A stretch of 45,180 nt of DNA from Lachnospiraceae bacterium. Its GTDB lineage: Bacteria > Bacillota > Clostridia > Lachnospirales > Lachnospiraceae. Numbering within the stretch: the first letter of the stretch is position 1; each line of letters starts with the position of its first letter. The position numbers and the translations under genes are program-made. Below are positions 1-7,079 of the stretch, piece after piece. The notes beneath the pieces were generated by a model, which saw only the letters and a list, made by a program, of their open reading frames with translations, was not told where the DNA came from and made no database searches. The DNA lies in contig VSNQ01000018.1 of NCBI GenBank assembly GCA_009774395.1, forward strand, positions 1 to 45,180. The letters are read 5' to 3'.

Positions 1-83
1 TAAATGAAAGGGAAGCAGAACGCATATTCCCTGCAACAAAATAAAAAATTTGTCCTTGACAAGGGGTACAGTTTAATTTTACT

Positions 84-794
84 ATGCCGTTTCGCTTATT
101 AGTGTATATGATAGCTATTTGGATGGATTATTTTAAAAACTGCGATAAAAATGTTCGGAAACAGAAGGAATTCCGTCTTCCGGCAATTATGCCAATTGTG
201 CTGCATAATGGGGAAAAGAATTGGACGGCATCACGCAATTTTAAAGAAATGATAGCCCATGCGAATGTGTTTGAAGATTATGTGGTAAATTTTAAATATG
301 AACTTGTTTCGATCAATGAACTTACCATTTCAAAAATTAAAAATTCAAACACGCTGATAGACAATATTTTCCTGGCAGATAAAAAACGGACACGGAAAGA
401 ATGGATAGATGGTATTCCGGAATTAATACGCCGTATTAGGGAAATGAATAAGGATGATTTCAATGAATGGATTACGTGGTTTTTTAATGTGATAAAAGTA
501 TTGAATGAGGAAGAACGCAATAAATTGATAGAGCAGCTTAGAAAAGGAGATGAAAAAGATATGTGTAGTTCATTTGAGATGTTGCTAAATAAAGAAAAAG
601 CTGATGGCAAAGCAGAAGAAAGGGCAGAAGCAGTTCTTGAACTCCTAGAAGATATTGGAGAACCGTCGGAAACACTTAGGAATTATGTTATGGAACAGAC
701 GGACTTAGAAGTGTTGAGAAAATGGCATAAAATGGCAGCAAGAGCAGATTCTATAAAAGAATTTGAACAGGCTGTCGGGCTGTTGTCAATGTAA
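84..794 (+). pseudogene. Rpn-family PD-(D/E)XK nuclease, truncated at the N-terminus
   Basis: This is the C-terminal part of an Rpn (recombination-promoting nuclease / Transposase_31) protein. The segment beginning MPFRLLVYM matches what normally follows the catalytic ExQ strand of the family. Reading upstream in the same frame gives GVQFNFT where an E-V-Q motif is expected, so the catalytic glutamate appears as glycine, and an in-frame TGA lies at 57-59. No ribosome site precedes ATG 84. I therefore read it as an inactivated gene rather than a 236-residue protein. The last ~58 residues (from ERAEAVLELLE) are nearly the same as the tail of the next Rpn gene at 1676-1984, so the two are tandem paralogues. 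Only the N-terminal domain is lost; the C-terminal part reads open and has an internal start at 561. The family is confident, the pseudogene call fairly so; the window edge prevents seeing all of the 5' end. Confidence 0.7.
561..794 (+). CDS. Possible intragenic short Rpn product (RpnS-like)
   Basis: Inside the truncated Rpn gene, AAGGAG at 544-549 sits 11 bases before an in-frame ATG at 561. Translation from there would give a 77-residue helical, charged protein starting MCSSFEMLLNKEK and ending in the tail shared with the neighbouring Rpn gene. In E. coli, Rpn genes are known to make a short C-terminal protein from an internal start that blocks the full-length nuclease. The same arrangement (good internal ribosome site plus ATG before the tail) appears in the second Rpn gene here. 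Whether this one is translated is inference; with its nuclease half broken it could act only in trans on the neighbour. Confidence 0.35.
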   Translation: MCSSFEMLLNKEKADGKAEERAEAVLELLEDIGEPSETLRNYVMEQTDLEVLRKWHKMAARADSIKEFEQAVGLLSM

Positions 795-896
795 TTGTAT
801 CGAAATATTGCGTAGTAAAAGTGAGTAAATTCATAATGAAATAGACATAGGTGAAATATTGTTTCAAATAATTAAAAATCTAAGGAGTATGATAAA

Positions 897-1646
897 ATGG
901 AACAGGAAAAAAGTGAGAGAAACCCACAGAGGGAGCCACAAGAGGCAGTACCTGTAAACTGGAAAGCGAAAGACACATTTTTCAAGAAAGTATACGAAAA
1001 AGAAGAACGTCAGAAAGCGTTAATATCTTTTCTGCTTGGTTTGGATGCAAATAAAATAAGAGTAGCGAATGTACGTCCGATATTATTAGGAAATAAAGAG
1101 AATGACTTGGCACTTTTGTGTGATGATGTATTTTATCTTCTGACAGAAGAACAATCATCACTATCACCCAATATTCCTTATAGGCTACTGGAATATATTA
1201 CAGCGGGGCTGCGTTCGCTGGTAGACAGTGAACAAGTGTTGTATGGGAAAAAACGCGTGTATTTTCCAATCCCTAAATTGTATCTATTGCAGGTTGGGTT
1301 AGAAATAAAAGAAGAAAAACTTCCAGAACAGATTCAATATGATATTCGTTTAAGTGATTCTTATTTGCAGACAGAGGAAAAGAACCTGAAAGATGCAGAA
1401 GCAGATTTAGAAGTGATAGTACACGTATATGATTTTCGGATGACACTGAAAGAAATATTAACATATATCGAACAAAATATATTGCCGCAGCGTTTTCAGC
1501 TATATAAAAATGATATGATGTATTATGCGCTGGTAGCAAATGGAATCACCTATATGCAAAGAATAGAAAAAGATAAGAAATATAGAAAACCAGCGAATGT
1601 ATCAACAGTTACAGAATACTTAGAAATGATGTTGGAATATTTGTAG
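897..1646 (+). CDS. Rpn-family nuclease domain (N-terminal piece of a frameshifted gene)
   Basis: This 249-residue protein is the nuclease part of an Rpn-family PD-(D/E)XK protein. It has the usual opening (WKAKDTFFKKVY), the ExQ active-site strand as TEEQSS (E84-E85-Q86), then the PYRLLEYI helix. ATG 897 follows AAGGAG at about 881-886. The family normally continues through a GIFVDLLSDKEV-type linker into a charged C-terminal tail. Here the frame closes at 1646 right after EMMLEYL, but the next frame reads GIFVDLLSDKEVCDM straight into the gene at 1676. So one ancestral gene has been split by a small indel near 1632-1640. The nuclease half keeps its catalytic motif and could still fold. Family confident; activity unknown. 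Confidence 0.75.
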   Translation: MEQEKSERNPQREPQEAVPVNWKAKDTFFKKVYEKEERQKALISFLLGLDANKIRVANVRPILLGNKENDLALLCDDVFYLLTEEQSSLSPNIPYRLLEYITAGLRSLVDSEQVLYGKKRVYFPIPKLYLLQVGLEIKEEKLPEQIQYDIRLSDSYLQTEEKNLKDAEADLEVIVHVYDFRMTLKEILTYIEQNILPQRFQLYKNDMMYYALVANGITYMQRIEKDKKYRKPANVSTVTEYLEMMLEYL

Positions 1647-1675
1647 ATTTATTATCCGACAAGGAGGTATGCGAT

Positions 1676-1984
1676 ATGACAATGGCGCAGTTCTCAAGAG
1701 ATGATATTTTGCTATATCAAGGACGGGAAGAAGGACTAGAAGAAGGACGAAAGGAAGGACGAAAGGAAGGACGAATGGAAGGACGAGAAGAAGGAAAAGC
1801 CCAAGAAAGGGCAGAAGCAGTTCTTGAACTTTTGGAAGAAATAGGAGAACCATCAGAAATGCTTAGAAATTATATAATGAAGCAAACGAATTTAGAAGTG
1901 TTAAGAAAGTGGCATAAAATAGCAGCAAGAGTAGATTCTATAAAAGATTTTGAGCAGGCTGTTGTCAATATCAATATAGTTTAA
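1676..1984 (+). CDS. Detached C-terminal Rpn tail (RpnS-like)
   Basis: This 102-residue protein is the C-terminal section that belongs to the Rpn gene at 897 in other members of the family. It begins MTMAQFSRDDILLYQ, then has six GxEEG/RxEG-type units of four residues (residues ~16-39), then a helical tail (ERAEAVLELLEEIGEPSE and on) shared with the truncated paralogue at 84-794. An excellent AGGAGG (1662-1667) lies 8 bases before ATG 1676, inside what was coding sequence before the frameshift. That fits the intragenic short Rpn proteins described in E. coli, which oligomerise with and inhibit the nuclease. Here the frameshift makes the two halves separate genes. Translation is likely from the ribosome site; the inhibitory role is inference. 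Confidence 0.6.
   Translation: MTMAQFSRDDILLYQGREEGLEEGRKEGRKEGRMEGREEGKAQERAEAVLELLEEIGEPSEMLRNYIMKQTNLEVLRKWHKIAARVDSIKDFEQAVVNINIV
1721..1792 (+). repeat. Six 12-bp tandem repeats (RxEG units) in the Rpn tail
   Basis: Units of the form GGACGAAAGGAA start at 1721, 1733, 1745, 1757, 1769 and 1781; the third and fourth are identical. They encode G-R-x-E-type repeats typical of Rpn tails and are prone to copy-number change in frame. The paralogue at 84-794 has no such block. Confidence 0.85.
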
Positions 1985-2018
1985 AAAGGTATATTTTCTA
2001 AAGTATAGATAAGTTGAT

Positions 2019-2058
2019 AAGAGGAGGATTCTTTATTATAAGGAGTCTTCCTCTTTTT
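2019..2058 (+). terminator. Rho-independent terminator after the Rpn genes
   Basis: AAGAGGAGGAT (2019-2029) pairs with GTCTTCCTCTT (2045-2055), an 11-bp stem with two G-U pairs, followed by a T-run to 2058. It ends the Rpn transcript. Confidence 0.75.
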
Positions 2059-2108
2059 ATGCACACGGGCATCCAATGGAGATATGCCAGCGATCTGACG
2101 GACGCTCG
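2059..2108 (+). repeat. Terminator-linked repeat, copy 1
   Basis: ATGCACACGGGCATCCAA begins right after the terminator T-run and the block continues to GACGCTC. It aligns along its length with 19688-19738 and more loosely with 42229-42280, which also begin at a terminator T-run. Function unknown. Confidence 0.55.
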
Positions 2109-2114
2109 GTGCAT

Positions 2115-2210
2115 GGGGCTGTCGCAATAAACGTTAATTATTCAAGATACACTATTAAACGCAGCACGGTGTAAAACTATCTTGTATATGTTTTCCCTAA
2201 TGTGACAGGC
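2115..2210 (+). repeat. MITE-like inverted-repeat element A, copy 1 (diverged)
   Basis: The left end GGGGCTGTCGCAATAA (2115-2130) matches copy 2 at 27395. The inner arms are CAAGATA / TATCTTG and the right end TAATGTGACAGGC is a worn form of TAATGCGACAGCC. Same orientation as copy 2. Confidence 0.7.
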
Positions 2211-2248
2211 ACGGTTGTCAGAAATATTTAAGATTGGAAAGGAGAACT

Positions 2249-2467
2249 ATGAGAAAATTAAAATATTTATCTGAAATTGCAGGATATGAGAAGATTGTTA
2301 AGATATGTGGAAAGAAAGCAGCGAAAAGGTTTGACAAGGAAATTGAATATTTTGAGCATTTACCGCAGAAAAGATTTGAAAAAATATGTGATAATGGAAC
2401 AATTCCAAGAATTTATGCAGTATATTGTGGAATGTATTCAGTGGAAGAATATCTCGGCATTATTTAA
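2249..2467 (+). CDS. Small protein of unknown function (72 aa)
   Basis: A 72-residue, lysine-rich protein starting MRKLKYLSEIAGYEKI. I chose ATG 2249 because AAAGGAG (2238-2244) lies at the right distance; a TTG at 2234 in the same frame would overlap that site. The protein is basic in its first half, aromatic in its second half (RIYAVYCGMYSVEEYLG), with no membrane segment or signal peptide. It stands alone between two repeat elements (copy A1 upstream, B1 downstream). The ribosome site and steady codon use argue it is real. I do not recognise the family. Its size and repeat-bounded setting would suit a toxin, antitoxin or cargo gene, but nothing in the sequence shows this. Confidence 0.5.
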   Translation: MRKLKYLSEIAGYEKIVKICGKKAAKRFDKEIEYFEHLPQKRFEKICDNGTIPRIYAVYCGMYSVEEYLGII

Positions 2468-2505
2468 TTGAAACAGAATAAAAATTTGTATGCTCTACTA
2501 AATAG

Positions 2506-2605
2506 AAAGGGCTGTCGGAAAGTAGATTTCTTATACAGAATATAGTTGCAATCATAAAATTGATATACTATATATTGTGAAGCTAATCATTTCCCGTCAG
2601 CCCTT
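2506..2605. repeat. Inverted-repeat element B, copy 1
   Basis: AAAGGGCTGTCGGAAA (2506-2521) and TTTCCCGTCAGCCCTT (2590-2605) form imperfect terminal inverted repeats of 16 bases around AT-rich DNA. The GGGCTGTCG core is shared with element A. A truncated copy lies at 14232. Confidence 0.7.
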
Positions 2606-2921
2606 AGGTGATAATTATGAAATAAAGAAGCAGTTTATTTTTTTGCGTGTATAATAAAATGTATAATTTCTTTACAGTTCCTTAGTGTTAATAGGGATTT
2701 GCAGTAGAGAATAGGAAAAGTCTAACATCTGCCGGATATTGTGTTTTTGGTATATGGGAAGAATATCAATGATACTATATGGAACTTTGATAAAATCTTA
2801 TTATATGGCTGTTTTGCGCAGGTTATCCAAATAGAAAGATATTTGGAACAATATGTGGCAGACAAAGATTTATACAATTTATGGCTTTTTGATTTTCTCT
2901 GTGTATAAGCAGAAATACATA
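2606..2921. other. 316-base gap, no supportable gene
   Basis: This stretch is AT-rich with scattered stops. A short reading around 2740-2785 (YCVFGIWEEYQ) faintly resembles the end of the 2249 gene (YCGMYSVEEYLG), so it may be a decayed copy, but the likeness is too short to claim. Confidence 0.3.
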
Positions 2922-3143
2922 TTAGGAATTATCTTGCTGATCCTCAATCTGAATAAACAGTTCTCCAACAGGAACTTCAAGGATACGGCTGAGTTTATCC
3001 AATATCTCAAAGCGGATGCTGGAAGTTTCATTGTCAATAATGTTCTTGAAGTTTCTGTAGCTCATCATATCCATACGTTTATACAGCCAGTATTTTGTAT
3101 GACCCTGTTCTTCTAATATTTCCAGAATACGAAGTTTTACCAT
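2922..3143 (-). CDS. XRE-family HTH regulator (73 aa)
   Basis: A 73-residue Cro/CI-type protein, essentially one helix-turn-helix domain: MVKLRILEILEEQGHTKYWLYKR, recognition region SYRNFKNIID, then the closing helix with FEILDKLSRILEVPVGELF, typical of small XRE regulators. ATG 3143 is preceded on the minus strand by AAGAGGAGGTGG, a near-ideal ribosome site. There is no partner gene next to it; the closest minus-strand neighbour is the larger XRE gene at 3664-3999, about 520 bases upstream. Likely a DNA-binding repressor/activator; target unknown. Compact single-domain regulators of this kind are common in mobile and accessory DNA of Clostridia. Confidence 0.85.
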   Translation of the reverse strand: MVKLRILEILEEQGHTKYWLYKRMDMMSYRNFKNIIDNETSSIRFEILDKLSRILEVPVGELFIQIEDQQDNS

Positions 3144-3602
3144 TATGCCACCTCCTCTTAAAATTATCTATATTTGTATAGTACAAAAAAATCCGTATAA
3201 TAACATATTACAGCATATCTATTGTAAATATAGCTTATTTTGCCGAAAATCATTCTTGAATATCGTACTTATACATTATATAATTATTAGAAGAAATATT
3301 TGATATTCTATGTTTTTTATTATGGATTATACGAGTTTATTGAAAAAAATAAAAAAATTTGAAATATAATATGAGTTAGACAGAACCTGTCCACTATAAA
3401 AAGTATAATAGTATATATATTTGATGTGATTGCTGTGTTGGAAACTCGATTATGATAGCCATATTCGGAAGGTGCCATCGAATATTTGAATAAGTATTTT
3501 GACGTGTGTTTATGGTGTACATTGAAAAGCATTAAGGAAAATACATATGCCTATAATGGCGCAAAGAGATAAAGTCAATGTGTTAGTATGCATGGACAAT
3601 AT
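3144..3602. other. Gap between the two XRE genes
   Basis: About 460 bases, strongly AT-rich. I see one small palindrome (GACAG-AAC-CTGTC near 3379-3391) and no gene with a credible ribosome site. A 34-codon frame at 3548 overlaps the minus-strand terminator and is judged spurious. Confidence 0.4.
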
Positions 3603-3641
3603 TGAAAAAACAGGAAAGCATCTTTATAAAAGCGCTTCCCC
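3603..3641 (-). terminator. Terminator of the 3664-3999 XRE gene
   Basis: Read on the minus strand, GGGAAGCGC and GCTTTCC form a stem around TTTTATAAAGAT, followed by TGTTTTTTC. It lies 23 bases past the stop codon of the minus-strand gene. Confidence 0.6.
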
Positions 3642-3663
3642 ATTTTAATATGTATGGATGTAA

Positions 3664-3999
3664 TTAGGTTTGTAATTCAATATAAACCTGCAAATAGCGA
3701 TTTAAACGTGCTATTTCCTCACTACTTCCAGTATTTAGTATTTTGACAATTTCGTCTGGGAGTTTTGAGAGCGTTTCATTATTTTTGTTGCCAAAGATAA
3801 TGTAATCCATACTGCAATTAAAGATGGTACAGAATCGAATAAGGCTTTTTAAAGATAGACAGGAAGTAGCATTCTCAACATGGCTGATATGTTTTGGACT
3901 GACTTCCAGCATATCAGCTAATGCCTCCTGTGTCACTTTGTGAGAACGGCGCACGCCTGCTATTCTGTTGCCAATGGAAGTTGGTGTGTTATTTTCCAT
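3664..3999 (-). CDS. XRE-family HTH regulator (111 aa)
   Basis: A 111-residue regulator with an N-terminal Cro/CI helix-turn-helix: IGNRIAGVRRSHKVTQEALA, then LEVSPKHISHVENATSCLSL, then the FCTIFNCSMDYIIFG closing motif (residues ~8-70). A C-terminal helical part (residues ~75-111) probably dimerises. ATG 3999 is preceded by TTAGGAGG on the minus strand. A perfect 7-bp palindrome overlaps this ribosome site (4014-4030), which fits autorepression. A terminator follows at 3603-3641, so it is a single-gene transcript. Targets are unknown; the WYL gene and GTPase operon lie on the opposite strand beyond a 600-base gap. Confidence 0.88.
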   Translation of the reverse strand: MENNTPTSIGNRIAGVRRSHKVTQEALADMLEVSPKHISHVENATSCLSLKSLIRFCTIFNCSMDYIIFGNKNNETLSKLPDEIVKILNTGSSEEIARLNRYLQVYIELQT

Positions 4000-4013
4000 A
4001 TTCTGATAAACCT

Positions 4014-4030
4014 CCTAAATATAATTTAGG
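4014..4030. promoter_or_regulatory. Possible operator palindrome at the XRE gene start
   Basis: CCTAAAT-ATA-ATTTAGG is a perfect inverted repeat that includes the AGGAGG ribosome site of the 3664-3999 gene. A bound XRE dimer here, or a hairpin in the mRNA, would block translation or transcription of that gene. Role inferred from position. Confidence 0.45.
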
Positions 4031-4261
4031 TAACCTTTTATTATTAAATAACGCAATATAAGGTTAATTTTGATATAAAATTATACTTTATAGGTTTGAT
4101 TATTTGTCAAATAATGGTATAATAAAGAAGAAAGTTTTTAATGCGCAATCCTCAAATATATATTTTTACTCTATGTATACAATATTTTATATATAGGAGC
4201 GATTTATTTTGCTATATCGATCGAGATAATAATACTTATGCGTTGGCGTTATTAATAAATT

Positions 4262-4364
4262 TGGTGTTAGTCAATATCTGTGTTGGTATACATATTTCCG
4301 GTAATTATAAACAGTGAAATACCAACTTTTGTATGATGCACAACACACTTATTGACTAACACCA
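4262..4364. repeat. 103-bp inverted-repeat element (family F)
   Basis: TGGTGTTAGTCAATA (4262-4276) is an exact inverted match to 4350-4364, and an inner pair GTTGGTAT / ATACCAAC lies at 4282-4289 and 4319-4326. There is no open frame inside. The rest of the 4031-4601 gap is AT-rich with no gene I can support. MITE-like or regulatory hairpin; only one copy in the window. Confidence 0.65.
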
Positions 4365-4601
4365 TATATTTTATTGTTTGCCAGTATATACTGACGAATA
4401 TTAGGATTTTCTCAATTCCTGTATAGTCCCAATTTTATATTGCATAATAAACAAATCTAATCGTTTGTAAGTATAAATTATTTGTAACGTAATAACTTCA
4501 TGACATAAAAGCAAGTTTAAGATGCTTGTAGGATACTGCGTAAAAAATATTTGAATTATTAAAAGAAATTATAAAATATAAGAAGGGAGGGAAATTATAT
4601 A

Positions 4602-5561
4602 ATGAGCAAGATATATGCTGATAAAACCAGCCGTGTTTTGTAGATATATTCAAGGCTGATGCGGGGACAAATATTAAAAAAGAATGAACTTGCGGAAGAA
4701 ATTGGTATAACTACGAAAAGTATTCAACTGGATTTAGAAGACATAAGAGATTATTTGGATAAAAAGCATACAATAGAGGGAAGCAGAAGTCAGTTAGTTT
4801 ATAATCATTATGAAAAGGGCTATTGTATGAAAGAATTTGAACAGTTAAAGCTGTCCACCAGCGAAGTGCTTGCGATCAGCAAAATTCTTTTAGAAAGCCG
4901 TGCTTTTACGAAAAAAGAAATGATGAATCTATTGGATAAGCTAATTGAAAATTGCATCCCGTGGAAAAACAGGGCTGAAATAAATGATATGCTGAATAAT
5001 GAAAGATTTCATTATGTGGAACTGCGTCATCATAAGAAATTCTTGGACAAGATAACCCCGCTGGCACAGGCAATCCGTGGATGCAATGTTATATGAATAA
5101 AATACGGCAAGTTAAAAGAATCCGCAACAGTGGAGCGGAGATTAGAACCATTGGCAATTATGTTTTCGGAATATTATTTTTATCTGGTAGGATTTATCGA
5201 GGATATTAATAAAGAAGAAGCCTTTGAGAATCCAGATAATATTTTTCCTACAATATATCGCATTGACCGGATACAAGAACTGAAAGTTTTGGAGGAGCAT
5301 TTTAAAGTTCCTTATGCAAAGCGGTTTGAGGAAGGCGAATTTCGCAAATGTGTTCAATTTATGTATGGCGGGAAGCTTCGGAAAGTAAGATTTCAATGCA
5401 AAGAAACTTCGCTGGATGCAATTCTTGACCGACTGCCTATAGCAAGAACACTAAGTGAAGAAAATGGGAGATGCCTAGTTGAAGCGGAAGTATTTGGGAA
5501 AGGAATTGATATGTGGGTGAGAAGCCAAGGGGATAATATAACGGATTATACTGTAATATAG
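4602..5561 (+). pseudogene. WYL-domain transcriptional regulator with two in-frame stops
   Basis: One continuous reading frame of 320 codons encodes a WYL-family regulator, broken by TAG at 4641-4643 (codon 14, after MSKIYADKTSRVL) and TGA at 5094-5096 (codon 165, between CNVI and IKYGKLKESATVE). AAGGGAGGG (4583-4591) precedes ATG 4602. Codons 15-60 hold the DeoR-type winged helix (KKNELAEEIGITTKSIQLD); the part from about codon 170 holds the WYL region (VERRLEPLAIMFSEYYFYL) and the C-terminal extension to GKGIDMWVRSQGD. Total length fits the family (about 300-330). Nothing else is lost, so both stops are probably recent point mutations. WYL regulators of the BrxR/CapW kind control defence operons; this one sits ~210 bases upstream of the GTPase-HerA operon in the same direction. 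Truncated products could start at 4659 or 5130. Confidence 0.85.
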
Positions 5562-5768
5562 GAAAGAGTGGAAAAAGCTAAAATATACTGTCTGAAATAA
5601 GATAATAAGAGTATAGGGGAGGATATAGTGGGTATTTGAAATATATCAAAAATATATTTGGTATGTTAATGCTGTAATTTACACTAAGGAACAGTATAGA
5701 GATAGGAGGTATTACATTTGCTAATTATATTAAGAAATAGAATATAAAATGACAGATGTAAAAATGTA
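5562..5768 (+). other. Leader region of the GTPase operon
   Basis: This 207-base gap carries two orphan ribosome sites (GGGGAGG near 5617-5623 and AGGAGG at 5704-5709), each followed only by frames of a few codons. No clear promoter stands out. A 6-codon frame (ATG 5749, MTDVKM) overlaps the start of the first GTPase as TAATG and may couple translation into it. Confidence 0.35.
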
Positions 5769-7079
5769 ATGATTGATGAAATGATGAACTTTACAACGGC
5801 GATAGATTTTGCAGAACATCCGATGAACAATACTAAAACTAAATGGAAAAGGAAATATTATTTGGCTTTAGAATATTTTGTGAAAGCAAGTGTTTCTGAT
5901 GAGTATGCTATATCCCGCCTAGAGCAATATAAGAGAAAGTTTTTTGGTAATACAAAAATTACAGATACGGAAGTGAAAATAGAAAAAGTTGTATACGCTA
6001 TAGTAAATAGCAGATATCATCCGGGGAGAAAAAAATATAGATACTGGCTTATGTGTGATATTGCGCTAATACTTGCGGATGAGCATTTGATTGATCAAAC
6101 AGCAAAAGAGATGCAAAAGTTTATGACAAAGCACCAATGGGAAAAGCTTGATATTTTAATTCAGATTTTGAAGGGTAAAGACAAAGTTGATTATAAATCT
6201 ATAGTATTTGCAATGAATTTAATGCAACAGTATAGAAAAAACAGCAATTTTAATAAGAAACAGATACGAAGATTTATCGTAACAGCAAATATGAGTGCAG
6301 GAAAATCAACGCTTATCAATGCGCTTATAGGAAAACCATTAACCAGAACCTCGCAAGAAGTTTGTACAGGGAATCTTAGCTATTTGTATAACAAGCCGTT
6401 TGAGGATGGCTGTATTCATTTAAAAAATAATACTTTTACACTTGAGGCATCACCGAACGATTTGGCAAATATTTCATGGGAGTACAAAACACATATAGCT
6501 TCTTTTTTTAGGGTGATGAATGAAAACGCACATCGTTTGTGTATCATTGATACGCCGGGGGTAAACTCTGCAATCAATCGTCAACATGGGAAGATTTCAA
6601 GAGAGGCACTAAAGAATGAACAGTATGAAAAAGTGCTATACATATTAAATGCAAACAAACTTGGTACAGATGAAGAAATTGCACACCTAAAATGGATATC
6701 TGAAAATATACAGAAAGAAAAAATCATTTTTATATTGAATAAGTTGGATGATTTTAAAGCTGCTGATGATAATATCGACATTAGCCTTAGCAGAGTTAAG
6801 AATGATTTAGCCATTCTTGGATTTGACAGTCCGATTATTTGTCCCATGTGTGCATATTTTGCCTTATTAATTAAAATGAAATTATATGGTGATCAATTAA
6901 CAGATGATGAATTAGACGATTATGCATTGTATATAAGAAAGTTTAACAGACCAATGCATGATTTGTCAAAGTATTATAATGGTATACAGGTCGAACCTGA
7001 CGACAGCGAAGCGGTAAAGATGAGTAAAAGATGTGGGCTTTATGGTCTGGAAAAAATTTTATTTGGAGGGGCACAATGA
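5769..7079 (+). CDS. Dynamin-like GTPase, short form (436 aa)
   Basis: A dynamin-superfamily GTPase. The P-loop is ANMSAGKSTLINAL (residues ~173-186), a Thr for switch I lies in TRTSQEVCTGN, the G3 motif DTPG is at 261-264 and the G4 motif NKLD at 324-327. The MSAGKST loop is the bacterial dynamin / YjdA-LeoA type. A 170-residue helical N-terminal domain precedes the G domain, but there is little after it (about 110 residues), so the long helical stalk of classical dynamins is missing. The second GTPase, whose gene overlaps by the ATGA at 7076-7079, does have a long helical part, suggesting the two form a hetero-oligomer on a membrane, as paired bacterial dynamins do. ATG 5769 has no good ribosome site; coupling to a small upstream frame is possible. 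Function in defence or membrane remodelling is inference. Confidence 0.85.
   Translation: MIDEMMNFTTAIDFAEHPMNNTKTKWKRKYYLALEYFVKASVSDEYAISRLEQYKRKFFGNTKITDTEVKIEKVVYAIVNSRYHPGRKKYRYWLMCDIALILADEHLIDQTAKEMQKFMTKHQWEKLDILIQILKGKDKVDYKSIVFAMNLMQQYRKNSNFNKKQIRRFIVTANMSAGKSTLINALIGKPLTRTSQEVCTGNLSYLYNKPFEDGCIHLKNNTFTLEASPNDLANISWEYKTHIASFFRVMNENAHRLCIIDTPGVNSAINRQHGKISREALKNEQYEKVLYILNANKLGTDEEIAHLKWISENIQKEKIIFILNKLDDFKAADDNIDISLSRVKNDLAILGFDSPIICPMCAYFALLIKMKLYGDQLTDDELDDYALYIRKFNRPMHDLSKYYNGIQVEPDDSEAVKMSKRCGLYGLEKILFGGAQ

Noticed and set aside
1721..1792. CRISPR-like array
   Set aside because: The 12-bp units have no spacers and encode in-frame RxEG residues of an Rpn tail.
2853..3116. 87-codon plus-strand frame
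   Set aside because: It is the antisense of the XRE gene at 2922-3143, which has a clear domain and ribosome site.
3320..3532. 70-codon minus-strand frame between the XRE genes
   Set aside because: AT-rich chance frame with no ribosome site, odd composition and no recognisable domain.
3548..3652. 34-codon frame MPIMAQRDKV...
   Set aside because: It has no ribosome site and overlaps the minus-strand terminator of the XRE gene.
4641..5096. Stop-codon recoding (TAG and TGA read as sense) in the WYL gene
   Set aside because: Other genes here end normally at TAG and TGA, and no recoding element is seen; two nonsense mutations are simpler.
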